Source of the DNA: Cristatella mucedo
Lineage: Eukaryota > Bryozoa > Phylactolaemata > Cristatellidae
Length of the DNA stretch: 44,800 nt
Reading direction: 5' to 3'
Assembly (NCBI GenBank): GCA_009760855.2
Contig: WPIO01000446.1
Location: 1 to 44,800, forward strand
Within the stretch, counting starts at the first letter, position 1. Every line of letters begins with the position of its first letter. Shown here piece by piece: positions 1 through 10,965 of this stretch. The translations under genes and the position numbers were made by a program. The notes under the pieces were generated by a model. That model was given only the letters and a program-made list of their open reading frames with translations, was not told the origin of the DNA and did not search any database.

Positions 1-3000
1 ATAATAATAATAATATTGCACTTGATAAAGCGCCCTCAGAGAACTTAATCTCTTTCTAGGCGCTTTACATTTGCTGCAAAGTGATACGCAATAGAATAGT
101 AAGTAAAATCATGCTTGAAAAACAACATGGTTAGGGGTTACATGCACTGGGTCAGCATGCAAATGTGGTTAGTGGCAGCATGAACAGTGTCAGCACGCAT
201 AAGCACATCGAGGACGAATCACAAGGACCCACTAAATGCTGTCCTAAATAGGAATGTTTTTAAGTTTCTTTTAAATGTGGTCAGGTCAGGGGATGTTCTG
301 ATGCAGGTCGGGAGGGAGTTCCAGGCTGTGGGAGCATACGAGCTAAATGCACGGTCTCCAAAGGATTTAAGGTTTGTACGAGGTATTTCTAGACTGTTGG
401 ATTCCGAAAAGCGAGTGGTACGATGCTTTGCCTGATGGGGTAGTATCTCTGAAAGATAGGCTGGAGCCATAGAATGAAGAGACCTAAAAGTGAGCGACAA
501 AACCTTGAAGTCAATCCGTTGCTTGACTGGTAACCAGTGCAGGTCGGCGAGAAGTGGAGTAATGTGGCAACTGCGACGCTCACGGCAGACAAGCCTAGCT
601 GCAGAGTTTTGCACCAGCTGCAATCGCCTGATCGCACATGCTGGTAGGCCAGTAAGCAGTGAGTTGCAGAAGTCGAGACGAGATGTCACGAATGCATGGA
701 CCAACTTGGACGTGGTATCCTTATCTAAACAAGCCCTAATTTTAGCAATGTTATGAAGCTGAAAATAGGCTGATTTGACTGTGGAGCTGATGTGGTCGTC
801 TAACGAGAGGTCGCTTTGGAATATGACACCTAGATTTCGAGCTGATGCAACTGGAGATATGCTGGCAGAGCCAATTTTGAAAGTCAGCCTTTCCAATTTC
901 TGAATAACACTAGGTTTGCCCATAACTAGTAAGTTAGTTTTATCATCGTTTAGTTTTAGAAAATTTGCTGCCATCCATGATCGGATGTCATCAATGCATG
1001 CAGCAAGTGAGTTGAGAGAATTTGAGGTGCTCGAAGGCTGGGAGGGATCAAAGCAAAGGTACAACTGAGTGTCATCCGCATAGAAGTGAAAGCCTAGATT
1101 GTGCTTGGCAATCACATCAGCGAGAGGGAGAGTATAGACGGTGAAAAGGACCGGACCTAGCACAGAGCCCTGAGGTACTCCATATTTTAGAGGTACTTCA
1201 GATGATCTTTGTCCATTCACATCAACACTCTGGAGTCTCCCACTGAGATAGGACCTGAACCACTGCAGAGCAGTGCCAGTGATGCCCAGGCGAGATGAGA
1301 GGCGCTCTAGAAGTACTTTGTGATCGATGGTATCAAAAGCTGCCGAAAGATCGAGCAAAACAAGAAGAGACACTCTACCCATGTCTGCATTCCTAAGTAG
1401 GTCGTTGTATACCCGAAGCAATGCTGACTCTGTGGAGTGATTAGCTCTAAAGCCAGACTGGAACTTACTAGCAAGGTGTGAGGTTTCGATATACGAGTTC
1501 AGCTGGTCTGCCGCGACCCGTTCCAGTGTCTTTGATAGGAATGGTAGAAGGGGAGACTGGGCGGTAGTTGCTTAAGTTCTCTTGGTCTAGTGTAGCTTTC
1601 TTGAGAAGTGGCCTGACTACAGCTTTTTTGAAAGGTGCTGGGACCTGACCTGAGGCTAATGACATATTAATGATGTTGGTTATGCATGGCAGCAGCAGAT
1701 CAATGCAACGTAGGAGCAGGACAGTGGGAATAGGGTCCAGTGGACTTGTTGTCTTCTTTGATTGAGATACGAGCTTTAGGACTATGTCACTGGTGACCTG
1801 TTTAAATGCAGACATTGAGGCGCAGCCAGGAACCGAGGAACAGCATTCTAGTGGGAAGGTTGTCGTCGCAGGGATGGATTCCCTGATTTTGTCTATCTTC
1901 TGCACAAAGAATCGAGAGAAGCGATCGGCTAGATCATCACAAGGATCATCAGGTAAGGAGCTAACCTGGGAACGGTTGAGGAGATGGTTTATTGTCGACA
2001 TCAGCATTTTTGGATTGTGCATCTGTGATTCAACAATGTTTCTATAGAAGCTAGACTTAGCCTTTGCTAGGATCGATTGGTACGACCTACAGTAGTCTTC
2101 ATATGCCTGTCGATGGACAGTTAGTCCGGATCTTTTGTATGCCTTTTCAAGCTTTCGTTTAGTAGACTTGGCTAGTTTAATGTCTGTGGTAAACCATAGG
2201 CCGTCTGGGCGGGGGCGCACAGTGCGCTTTGTCAAAGGTGCAAACTCGTCGAGCGTGTCAGCTAGTGTCGTGTTGTAGCAATCTACCAGTGATGACAGAT
2301 CGGAGGGAGGGAGGACTGAGCAGCAAAGGTGAAGCAGATATGCTCGCACGGACAGCATCGATGTCAAGGGTCTTGAGGTTTCGCGATTCACAGGTTATTT
2401 TAGAGGAGAATGTGGGCACACACTGTAGATTGAATGAGATCTGCATGTGGTCAGATAAGCAGGATTTGGTGATAACTGGTGATGACAAAGTGCAGTCATA
2501 TGAGAAAATTTGGTCGAGTGTGTGACCCTTGATGTGGGTAGGGCCATGCACATGAGCCACAAGAGATAATGAGTCTGTCAATGTACGAAATTCGGTGCTG
2601 AAAGCGTCAGATAAGTTATCAAAGTGAACGTTGAAATCACCCATAACGAGGAAGGATCGATTTCTTGCACACAGAATCGAAATGAGATCGGAGAAATCTG
2701 AGATAAAGGAGGATTTGGTACCTGGTGGGCGATAGACTACTGCCACTATCGGTAGCTTGTTTTCGGGTGAGACCAGGACAATTGATTCAAAAGACTGCTT
2801 CGAGGGTACCGCAAATGGCTTGAAGTTGAATTTCGAGCGCACGATCATAGCAACTCCACCTCCAGTTTTGATTGATCTAGGGGTGTGAAAGAACGTGAAA
2901 CCAGATGGAGTAGCGTCTTTAATTGTCGGGCAGTTTATCGATTTCAGCCAAGTTTCAGTTAGGGCGAGCAGGTCGATACCATTTTCAGAAATAAGGTCGT

Positions 3001-3600
3001 TTATTACTAGAGGTTTATTGCACATTGAGCGAGGATTCCAAAGGCAAGCGTTAAGTCTGGCCGATTGGGTTACAACAGGCCTGATGACCACTAAGTTTGA
3101 GAGATTTACAGTGACGCATGCGGGGGAGCGTGCTAAGCGGTTCGAGACAATGCTAGGAATACCAAACGAGCAGCGTCCAAGCTGGCGGTTCCGGCCACCG
3201 CGGCGGCTACGGGGTGCTTTCCTTTTGTTAATGCATAGTTCATGAATCTTAGCAACCACATTAATATCTAGGAATGCATTTGATATACGATGACGAAGCG
3301 ATAGCAGCTGCTGACGACCATAACTAACAAGTATGTTACTAGCCGCCGGCGTAGCTAATGCAGCCGCCGGCGTGGGAGACCCAGCAGCCCGAAGCGAAAA
3401 GCGTTTAGATGTCCATAGGCACGTAATTTCTTACGCGCTACGGTCAAAAAACAATCAGAATAACTTTAAACAGGTCTTAGCTGTATCGTTTCCGTATACG
3501 ATGTTCGCAAGAACTTCGGTTTTCGGAAGAATTCTGCAACGAACAAGAACGCACGTTAGAGCGCTCTATGTCAGGAGGCGAGAATGATGCGATGAAAGGC
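1..3600 (-). mobile_element. LINE family A, nearly full-length copy (CR1/L2-like non-LTR retrotransposon)
   Basis: Read on the minus strand, this element has a 5' region, an endonuclease–reverse transcriptase ORF, a 3' UTR and an ATT-type tail at the left window edge. The 3' end carries a hairpin with outer stem AAAGCGCC/GGCGCTTT (about 28–68) and an inner AGAGA/TCTCT stem. The 5' limit is uncertain: related protein sequence including YGRQQLLSLR can be read to about 3400, and no clear boundary is visible up to about 3600. Any left target-site duplication lies outside the window. Assignment to the CR1/L2 group rests on the APE endonuclease motifs, the YADDTQLYL active-site block and the short microsatellite tail. 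Confidence 0.9.
219..3400 (-). pseudogene. LINE-A ORF2 (AP endonuclease + reverse transcriptase), broken by two frameshifts
   Basis: The product would nick target DNA and reverse-transcribe the element RNA. The endonuclease part (about 2330–3260) shows WNPRSMCNK, LTETWL, GDFNVHF and LSDH motifs. The reverse transcriptase part shows LLDLSAAFDTIDH, GVPQGSVLGPVLF and FYADDTQLYL, so the catalytic YADD is intact. The C-terminal end has the ITPLLADLHWLPVKQRIDFK and WNSLP blocks typical of this group. The frame changes near 2330, in a CCTCCCTCC stretch, and again near 1550. At the second site this copy has CCCC where the copies at 11 and 29 kb have CCC. Both lesions could be mutation or homopolymer miscalls. 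The upstream coding sequence runs open to about 3400 without a clear ATG. Confidence 0.88.
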
Positions 3601-3802
3601 ACTACCAGTGCATTAATTCATTCGCGGTGTTTGGCTGCACTTATATAGTTGGGTGTACTATCTGGCCCTGAACGGTTTTCAGTACATAGGCAGCTCAACA
3701 GTGCCACTGCTTTTGCATGAGCTTGTTGTCCAGAATTGTCTCTGCGTTGTGGCACTGAGTGGTGGCCGCTGAGGAAACTGAGGCTGCTGCATGCCTGTGC
3801 AG

Positions 3803-5087
3803 GAACGCCAGCGACGAGCTCGATCAGGCATGCTATAGAGTACTCGCACAAGGGCTTGATAACTGCATCAGATGCAGCCGTGCTCGTCTACCTGCTTAAC
3901 AGTGACGAGCTGAGTCTGGTGAGCGAAGCAGCCATGTGCATCAGCAAAGCCAGCGCTTTCACTCACAATCAGGTGTGTAACTGTGCCTGTCACGTTTGCC
4001 TTTGCTGCCAGCATACTAAATTATGGGGCATTACAAGGGTTTAAGCTGTAAAATTTCACAAGTGCTCGGTCCTTTTACTGCAGGTGCTGCTACAGGAAGC
4101 TGGATGCACTGCGGTTCTCGTGCGTCTAATAAGTGAACACAAGAACTCCACTATTACTCGGAACGTCCTTGATGCTATAGTCAACTTATCACTGCTACAC
4201 GCCTGCCAGCCAGAATTAGCGGTAAGTATCCCACTAACAACATCGCTATTCATAGGTCGTAGATGCACGGCCTGGCGAAGAAAGTCGACCAGTCTTGGGA
4301 ACCATTCGGCAGGTGTAACATGCAGCCTGCATGTCGGCAAGCACGGTAACTAACAATCGCCATCCAGCTTTAACCAAAATCCACAAAGACATGCTATGAC
4401 TGGTGTTTTTAGGCTATCATACCCAACTTGGTGAAAGTGCTTGGAGACAGAGACCACACCGATGCAGCAAAAGCAGTTACTGCTAAAGTGCTGACAAAAC
4501 TCAGTGGCTAATGATCTACACAGTCACTTCACGTCCTTTGTTCAGCAATTGTTTGACCATGCAATGGGAATAAAACTCACCTCAGACGTGCGGCTGCATA
4601 TAATGCGAGTACTGGTCAACTTGTCATGCAATGCTTCCATGCTGATGTCATTGCTGTCAGCTAAGGTATGTTAAGAGGGCAAGACGCATGACGAATACCT
4701 TACTGCCGTCCATCAGTGGAATATGTTCTGCCTGCTACGGCTCTAATGCCCTTAAGTGTGATACTGAAATGTCTCAAGATGTCTGCACTATCTTTGTTAC
4801 AGGTGCCATCAGCTGATTTGAACCGAATGCTCAGCAGTGAAGATGGGCGTATCGTCTTGCGATGCACTACGTTATTAGCAAATGTGATAACGAAGAACAT
4901 GAATAATGAAATGTCAGCGAACGAAGCAGACTCGATGAAAATCCCTCCCACTCTGTTTAACACGATATATGGGGAACGTGAGATTAAAGAACTGGATGCT
5001 GCTCTGCAGTCCATCAGTCCTGCCACCGATGACATTGAGCAACAAGTACGGCGTATACGTGAGGCAGTGAATAAACAGCTCCAGTAA
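3803..5087 (+). CDS. ARMC10/ARMCX-like armadillo-repeat protein, 3' exons (copy A), one frameshift
   Basis: Four exons are visible: about 3803–3972, 4084–4221, 4413–4665 and 4803–5087 (stop TAA). All have consensus GT–AG junctions. The product is a run of armadillo repeats, with blocks such as LDAIVNLSLL and RVLVNLS. The order and spacing resemble the C-terminal half of ARMC10/ARMCX proteins, which act at mitochondria in vertebrates; function here is inference. The last 95 codons are open and end in QQVRRIREAVNKQLQ. Exon 3 is 253 bp instead of the 255 implied by copy B at 9071–9326. Two bases are missing near 4500, so the L-x-NLS block reads into a TAA. The N-terminal exons are not visible; a large LINE occupies the upstream side. 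Confidence is good for the family and moderate for whether the gene is functional. Confidence 0.65.
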
Positions 5088-5406
5088 ACAGTATCCGGAC
5101 CAGCTTTATTTCCATGCCAAAGAAAAAAAACTACTGCCGCATCAGCTGTTGCACACTTCATCTCTTTCACCCAAGTATCATCAGTAGATCACCTGGTAAT
5201 GTATGCAAAATGGCAGTATTTTCAGCTCTTGCTCTCATCTTCCTTTAGTGTGACGGTTCTATTGAAAATCAGCTAAAAAGAAAAGAACAATTGTTCGAGA
5301 GTTATACAAATGAGACGAAGTTGCTGGTCCTTTTTCTATAAGCATGTGGGTGGGGAGCAAGCAAGAAGGCCAGCTGTGCAGGCATCCAGTGTTTCATGCA
5401 TCTTTA

Positions 5407-5606
5407 GCCTCTCCTGACTCTGCTAGGGTTCCCACTTTCTCTTTGTTGCGTGAGACGAAGTCTGTTAGCTACCGAATTCGTACCGAATGCGTACCGAAAG
5501 CCGCTTAGGCTGTGAGTGCACTATACAAAACTCTCTTGTGTAACACCCACAGGGTCATTATGACTTTGTGGAGTTACAGATGGAGATACATTACATTACA
5601 TTACAT
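5407..5606 (+). mobile_element. LINE family B, 3' end only (5'-truncated insertion)
   Basis: The sequence matches 40998–41186 and 16150–16330: a CTGACTCTGCTA start, CCGCTTAGGCT, then GTGGAGTTACAGATGGAGAT and an ACATT repeat tail. The related block at 14330–14640 lacks it, so this is a filled site with an empty counterpart. Confidence 0.8.
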
Positions 5607-5607
5607 A

Positions 5608-5865
5608 GCCACTGTCAACTTATCAGATAGACTCGGTCCGGCCCACAGCTGTCTCCTTGGTAGCCAATGGTTCTAGGCGACAAAGATATTGCCAACTGGC
5701 AAGTCGGAGAGGAAAATAACCATAAGTGTACACTAAGCTAAAAAGACATTACAAGCTGCCAACATGTCATCAGATTTTTTCATCTGCTTGAGAATCATTT
5801 GCTTTGCTGTGCAAGCTGTGTACTATCCGTGCTTGCAGTAGAGTGTTTTCCATGTGGCATGAAGC
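5608..5865 (+). repeat. Dispersed block X, copy 1
   Basis: It is about 88% alike, by eye, to 14383–14640, sharing ACTCGGTCCGGCC, GGTTCTAGGCGACA and AGCTGCCAACATGTCATCAG. The similarity also extends to the left of the LINE-B insertion (5345–5406 against 14330–14382). No coding potential is recognised. Confidence 0.75.
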
Positions 5866-6090
5866 TGAATGTGATCCTTTCCAGCCGTCTCGAGCTGCTA
5901 CTCCCAAGATACTCAGTACGTCAACCTCCCCCTGACTTAGCTATGCTTCTCACTTTCTCTTTGCTGCATGGTATGAAGTATGTTGGCTACAGAAAGCCGC
6001 TTAGGCTTTCAGTGCGATGTAGAAAATCCCCTCATAACACTCGCCTAGTCTTTGTGGAGTTACAGACGGGGATACACTACATTACATGCT
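5866..6090 (+). mobile_element. LINE family B, 3' fragment
   Basis: It contains the conserved GCTGCTACTCCC, CCCTGACTTAGCTATGCTTC and GTGGAGTTACAGACGGGGAT blocks and ends in ACTACATTACAT. It pairs with 16100–16325. Confidence 0.75.
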
Positions 6091-6350
6091 TTGCATAAAA
6101 GCTTATGTATGCGTTCCTCGTATTTGGAAACGAGAGCTCACTGCCAGTTGACTCGCTTCGCTGAGTCGTACTAGAAGTAAGTAGTCATAGTATTTCACTG
6201 AAGACAATGCTTCGCCAGCTTGCCACGTGACAGACAGACTTTCTTGCTTTAATTAGTTAAGATCATTAATAATTCGCGCACTGTATCTTTAAAATGTTAT
6301 TTTTCAAATTCCCTGCTAAACCAGGCACTCCATGGCTGCTTTCAAGAGAA
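6091..6350 (+). repeat. Repeat flank shared with 16326–16560
   Basis: The sequence after the LINE-B tail also matches its counterpart downstream of 16325 (GAGCTCACTGCC, AGTCATAGTATTTCACTGAA, GATCATTAAT). The unit duplicated was therefore larger than the LINE itself. Confidence 0.65.
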
Positions 6351-6424
6351 ATAAAGTAATTAGGGTAATAAAGACACTTCGCCAGGCATCCTTGCATGGC
6401 GGTGCACACATGCAGGTTACAGAA

Positions 6425-6506
6425 TGCGAACTATAGGTAAGCGAAATGCAAAATAATAATGATAATGCGAACTATAGGTAAGCGAAATGCAAAATAATAA
6501 TGATAA
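6425..6506 (+). repeat. Perfect 41-bp tandem duplication
   Basis: Two identical copies begin TGCGAACTATAGGTAAGCG and end in AATAATAATGATAA. They sit against the tail of an inverted LINE-A fragment, so replication slippage in the AAT-rich tail is likely. Confidence 0.85.
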
Positions 6507-6610
6507 GAAGAAGAAGAATACGTTTGCTATAGCACCGTCAGTGAACTCCATCTCTTTCTAGGCACTTTACATTTGCTGCAAAGGAAGCACAATCCCATAG
6601 TTAGTGCATA
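6507..6610 (-). mobile_element. LINE-A 3' tail fragment
   Basis: On the minus strand it reads CTTTGCAGCAAATGTAAAGTGCC, the AGAGATGGAGTTCACTGACGG hairpin region, then an ATT/CTT-rich tail, as at the 3' end of the element at 1–3600. It is strongly 5'-truncated. Confidence 0.75.
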
Positions 6611-6764
6611 AAAGAATGGAACGAATCAAAAGTGCATAAGCGAAGGTGATGGGTGGCTGGCCACCAGACTCTGCCCCTCATCCCAGACTTACCTAACAGG
6701 GCGTGCCAGGCGGCTTGGGGTTCGACCTGTCTCTCAGTCTTCCTGTGGTAAGATTAAAAAATCC

Positions 6765-6940
6765 AAAAAATATTAGTTGATTCAGCAGCCTCTTTTGTAT
6801 AGCGACAGAAGAGCCCTGACGGCTATCACCACCTCTTGCAGCAGCAATAAAGAATCGCCCACTGGAGAATCCGAACCCACGATGTTGGCATCTGGGTCGT
6901 GAGAAGCATCTTCCTTACCCGGTGTTCCATAAGCTGCCTC
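6765..6940 (-). mobile_element. SINE family B copy (tRNA-derived), diverged
   Basis: On the minus strand it matches the other SINE-B copies in the body (GCAGTGGGCGAT..., GGTGATAGCCGTC, TATACAAAAGAGGCTG) and in the ACCGGGTAAGGAAG part of the tRNA-like head. The central palindrome is decayed in this copy. Confidence 0.75.
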
Positions 6941-7009
6941 TGGCAAGTTGTGGTCAAGGTCTGGCCTCTTCCTCTGCTAATTACTATACCTTTGTACTTG
7001 TACAAAATA

Positions 7010-8330
7010 GGGTTCGACGAATTACCACAATCCACTCTAATTAGGCTAGCAACGACCAGTCGTAACCTTTGCCGAGATCAAATTTTGTGCTGATATTGTA
7101 GTACACGTTCGAATTTATCTGTCCACAAAATTTCATGTCGCTTCGCGAACTCGCACTTATGCAAATGAGCTTTGACGCCGGAAGCCGGTACCGCAATCCA
7201 CCACAATCCATTCTAGTTCTCGTCAAATCCTCCCCAAATCTGCTGCGAACAGCTCCAAAAAGTCTGGAATATCAAACTACGGTACACGAACAATGTACCC
7301 AGAAAATTTCGCGCGATTCCGCTCATGCGTTCTCACGAAGTCCACTGAAATAAGATTGCAGTGGCCCAGGCCAATACTGCAATCCACGACATTCCACCAT
7401 GCAACGAAAAAAATCCTGGTCAAAAAGCTCCTCTTTTGATTGCATATGACAGCACACTCTGTGGAAATTGCATTAAAAAATTCACTTAAATTGGCACGGC
7501 CGTTTTCGTGCAGTGCGCTGCAATCGACTGCAGTAGCCCGGGCTAATACCGAAATCCACTTCAATCCACAGAATCCACAGCATAAGAAATCGAAATATAT
7601 TTCGCCGAGCTTCAGTTTTTATTGCATATTAAAGTGCACCGTGCTGTGTGCACAGCCACGTAAAATATAAAAAAAACTGTTCAACCTCGCACTGTGGCAA
7701 CGGGCGGCAATCGCCTGAAATGACCTGTAAAACTACCGCAATCCACTCTATTCCACTGCAAATCATCCTCAAATCGCCATTGCGAAGCTCTAATCGACAT
7801 TGCATAGAAGACTAGACTCAGTTCAAAGTTTAATCCATGATGGTCCATCGCAAATCACTGGAAAGTGACTGGGCTAAGATAAAATATATCTTACTTGTCA
7901 CGGCCCACTGCTTTGAAAGTGCAATCAAATCCTTTCAACAAATCGCGCATGTACAATCGCGAGCAATGAACGGCAATCGACAGCACTGTCCTGGGCCAAT
8001 ACCCCAATTCCCGGCGAATTGAAGAGAAATTGGCAGGAAGAAATCCTAAATTGTCATTACATATAACATTTTGCTGCGTCCAAAGTAAAACCGTGGAACT
8101 TTCACGATGCTTTGTTTGTTAACTGTCAGCAATGCACGGCAATCAACAGCAATGGTAGGGGCCAATAGTGAAATCCGTGGAAAACTGACAAGATTGACTT
8201 TCCATAAACTGCAATTCTCATTTCACGTAACATGTACGTGTGCGCCCGCATAATTTTAACCCACGATTCGCGTTCAATCGACGGCAACTCACGGCAATGG
8301 CCCGGGGAAACACGCCAATCCATAATGGAT
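7010..8330. repeat. Decayed tandem array, period roughly 155–260 bp
   Basis: A core of the form GGCAATCGACAGCAATGGCC followed by CGGGCCAATACCGCAATCCAC recurs near 7015 (part), 7190, 7350, 7525, 7715, 7975, 8135 and 8290. Each unit also has a second conserved patch such as AGCTCC...TTTTGATTGCATAT...GCAC. Units are much diverged, with no gene-like ORF. It looks like an old satellite or the inside of a decayed repetitive element. Confidence 0.65.
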
Positions 8331-8404
8331 AGTTACAAATGCACCGACAGTTGCTGAGAGAAGCTCCAACTTTTCTTGCGTATTGCACTACACTGCATTA
8401 TAAG

Positions 8405-8750
8405 TGTAACCGCGTAGAGGTTCGTCCCCCGGTTCTCTACCGGTGGACTGTGTGATGCAGTGCTGCAGTGCGGTTAAAACACAGGCGGCCACAACTGGGT
8501 GCCGAAAGCAACAGTTTATTGTGGGCCTGTTAGTAGTGGTTACGCGCCGGCGCAAGCGCTTTACGCGGCGCGTACCGGACCGACGGAGTTAACTGCGCGA
8601 ACTCCCGAAGCCCGAGTATAACCAACTACCCTGTGCGTTTACGCGGCGCGTACCGGACCGACGGAGTTAACTTCGCGAACTCCCGAAGCCCGCGTATAAT
8701 GCACTAACCTATGCGCGCGTCGCTAGCAATTGCGAAGGCGGGTTGCTACA
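8405..8750 (-). mobile_element. Probable solo LTR (346 bp)
   Basis: On the minus strand the segment begins TGTAGCAACC and ends GGTTACA, giving TG...CA termini with a near inverted repeat. It has a U3-like part with two 78-bp GC-rich repeats, then AATAAA (plus-strand TTTATT near 8515), then about 110 bp of U5-like sequence. I see no convincing target-site duplication and no internal retroviral-type ORF beside it. The superfamily is not determined. Confidence 0.55.
8560..8715. repeat. 78-bp tandem repeat, two copies, within the LTR
   Basis: The units start TTTACGCGGCGCGTACCGGA at 8560 and 8638 and are about 90% alike. Each holds a TATA-like GTATAA near its end. Tandem enhancer-like units are common in LTR U3 regions. 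Confidence 0.8.
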
Positions 8751-8814
8751 GCACCCATAGATACGAGCAGCTAACTGAGTAGCCGGCAGAACACAACTGC
8801 GTAGTCTTATCTCG

Positions 8815-9905
8815 CGTCTAATAAGTGAACACAGGAACACCACCATTACTCAAAACGTCCTTATTGCTATCGTCAACTTATCACTGCTGCCGGCCAGCCA
8901 GCCAGCATTATTGGCAAGTATTCCAATAATAGCAACATTGCTATGTCTTCTTGTAAATTTTAGAAGCATGGCCTAGCGAAATAAGTCTGGTTAAAACTGG
9001 ACGGCGACTGACAATCGCCGTCCAGTTTTAACCAAAATCCACAAAGACATGCTGTGACCGCTGTTTTTAGGCTATAATCCCCTACTTGATGAAAGTGCTG
9101 GGAGACAAGAGACCACACCGATGCGACAAAAGCAGTTACTGCCAAAGTGCTGATAAACCTCTCAGTGGCTAATGATCTACACAGTCACTTCACGTCCTTT
9201 GTTCAGCGATTGTTTGACCATGCAATGAGAATAAAACTCACCTCAGACGTGCGGCTACATATAATGCGAGTACTGGTCAACTTGTCATGCAGAGCATCCA
9301 TGCTGATGCCATTACTGTCAGCTAATGTAAGTTAAGAGGGCAAGACGCATGACGAATACCTTACTGCCGTCCATCAGTGGAATATGTTCTGCCTGCTACG
9401 GCTCTAATGCCCTTAAGTGTGATACTGAAATGTCTCAAGATGTCTGCACTATCTTTGTTACAGGTGCGATCAGCTTATTTGAACCGAATGCTCAGCAGTG
9501 AAGATGGGCGTATCGTCTTGCGATATTAGCGTTATTAGCTAACGCGATGATGAACATGAATTATACAACGTGAAGCAGACTCGATGAAAATGTTGTTAGT
9601 CCATTAGTTCTACCACCGATGACTTTAAGCAACAAGTACGACATATACATGAGGCAGTGAATAAACAGCTCCAGTAAACAGTATCCGGGTCAGCTTTATT
9701 TCCTTGCCACAAAAACTGCTGCCACAACTGCTGCTGCAGGCTGAGCTTCGTCTCTTTCCTTTCATCCAAACTGATCACCTAGTAGTGCAGCCAAAATGGC
9801 AGTATTTTCAGCTCTTGCTTTTATCTTCTTTCAGTGTGACGGTTCTATTGAAAATCAGCTAAAAAGAAAAGGAACGAATGTTCGAGAGTTATACAAATGT
9901 GACGA
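8815..9905 (+). pseudogene. ARMC10/ARMCX-like pseudogene (copy B, segmental duplicate of 4130–5325)
   Basis: It matches copy A exons 2–4, the introns and the 3' flank, but the first exon is absent. The exon 2 donor GGTAAGT has become GGCAAGT. Exon 3 (9071–9326) is 256 bp because of a one-base gain in GACAAGAGACC. Exon 4 begins at 9464, reads NRMLSSEDGRIVLR and then meets TAG at about 9527–9529. Further in, two deletions remove much of the last 60 codons. The L-INLSVAN block broken in copy A is intact here. The 3' flank ending ACAAATGTGACGAAG is shared with copy A near 5320. Confidence 0.85.
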
Positions 9906-9929
9906 AGCAGGATGTACTGCTCCTATAAA

Positions 9930-10965
9930 CAGGCAAGAATGCATTCATTCTCAGGACTGTTGGACGTTCCATGGGAAACACCATCTGCACTCTGTTTAAA
10001 AGCATCGTGGTATGGGGATTACGCGATGGAATGACTAAAGAGAATTGCGTTCGTATAGCAACCAAAAGTCGCTACCCTGCCTGAGTACTGCACGAGATGC
10101 CGGTGCAGAACGACAGGATTAGAGCCAGCACACAATAGGACAGCATTAGATTAAGCAAGACGAGCATTCTTGCGAGGACTTGACTCGTTCTAACCCCACT
10201 GCGATAACGGTGACACTTAATAAAGGTGAAACACTATAATTCAGTTTCGCTCCTGAGTCATACCAACAGTAAATATTGACAAGAAATTGCCTGGTGGCAA
10301 TTTCAAAGTCTCTGTGAAAGAAAGTCTAGTTTTGAAACAGACTAAACTAAGAAACAGCCATAACATCTAGCTTGATGGTCCATGCAGCATGAGAGTAGAT
10401 GTCGCTGCGAAATGATTGTGGGAGTGAGTACTACTGTCAGTAACAGCCAGCAGTTTCAAGACCCAAGGCACCGACCAGAAGTATTCCTTTCTGGAGTGTA
10501 ACGAACACTGGCATTTCTCAAGAGTCAGTACTGCAAGACTCGATTGAGGTTGTTTTTACAATCGTCACTACATGAATGTTAAAAGGAGGCACGAGTATTT
10601 GCAGAATATGCTTAATAAGGCTAAATAATGACCTGTTCGTGAATAAAAGTTCGTTTGGTAAGTTAGCACAAGCCCAAAGACACATAAAGTGCCAACGAAG
10701 TTAAAGCAGTTTCACCAGGTCAAGCTTCTGAACCTACCCCCATCCTGCCCTACGCTTTCTTATGTATGCCAAACTTTATTTGCTAGGAAAAACAAGAAAG
10801 AGATGTGTTAATGAAGTCTTGTAATAAATATACAGGGTCAGCTGACAGCTAAAGTGAGAAATCGTGTACTGGGGCCACAATTGTGACCCCAATAAAGGTA
10901 TTGAGCATTGGAATGACTATACCATAGTCGTTCGACACTCTGAATGTTTCAAGAATGCACAAAGT
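9930..10965. other. Spacer with no recognised feature
   Basis: I see no long ORF, no known repeat family and no RNA gene here. It may be further single-copy flank of the duplicated ARMC10-like locus. Confidence 0.5.

Noticed and set aside
187-3245. Plus-strand ORFs across the first LINE
   Set aside because: They are antisense shadows of the RT and endonuclease frames.
7010-8330. A CRISPR array or similar regular repeat-spacer structure
   Set aside because: Units are diverged, spacing is uneven, and the host is an animal.
8405-8750. Target-site duplication around the LTR
   Set aside because: The flanks ATAAG and GCACC do not match at 4–6 bp.
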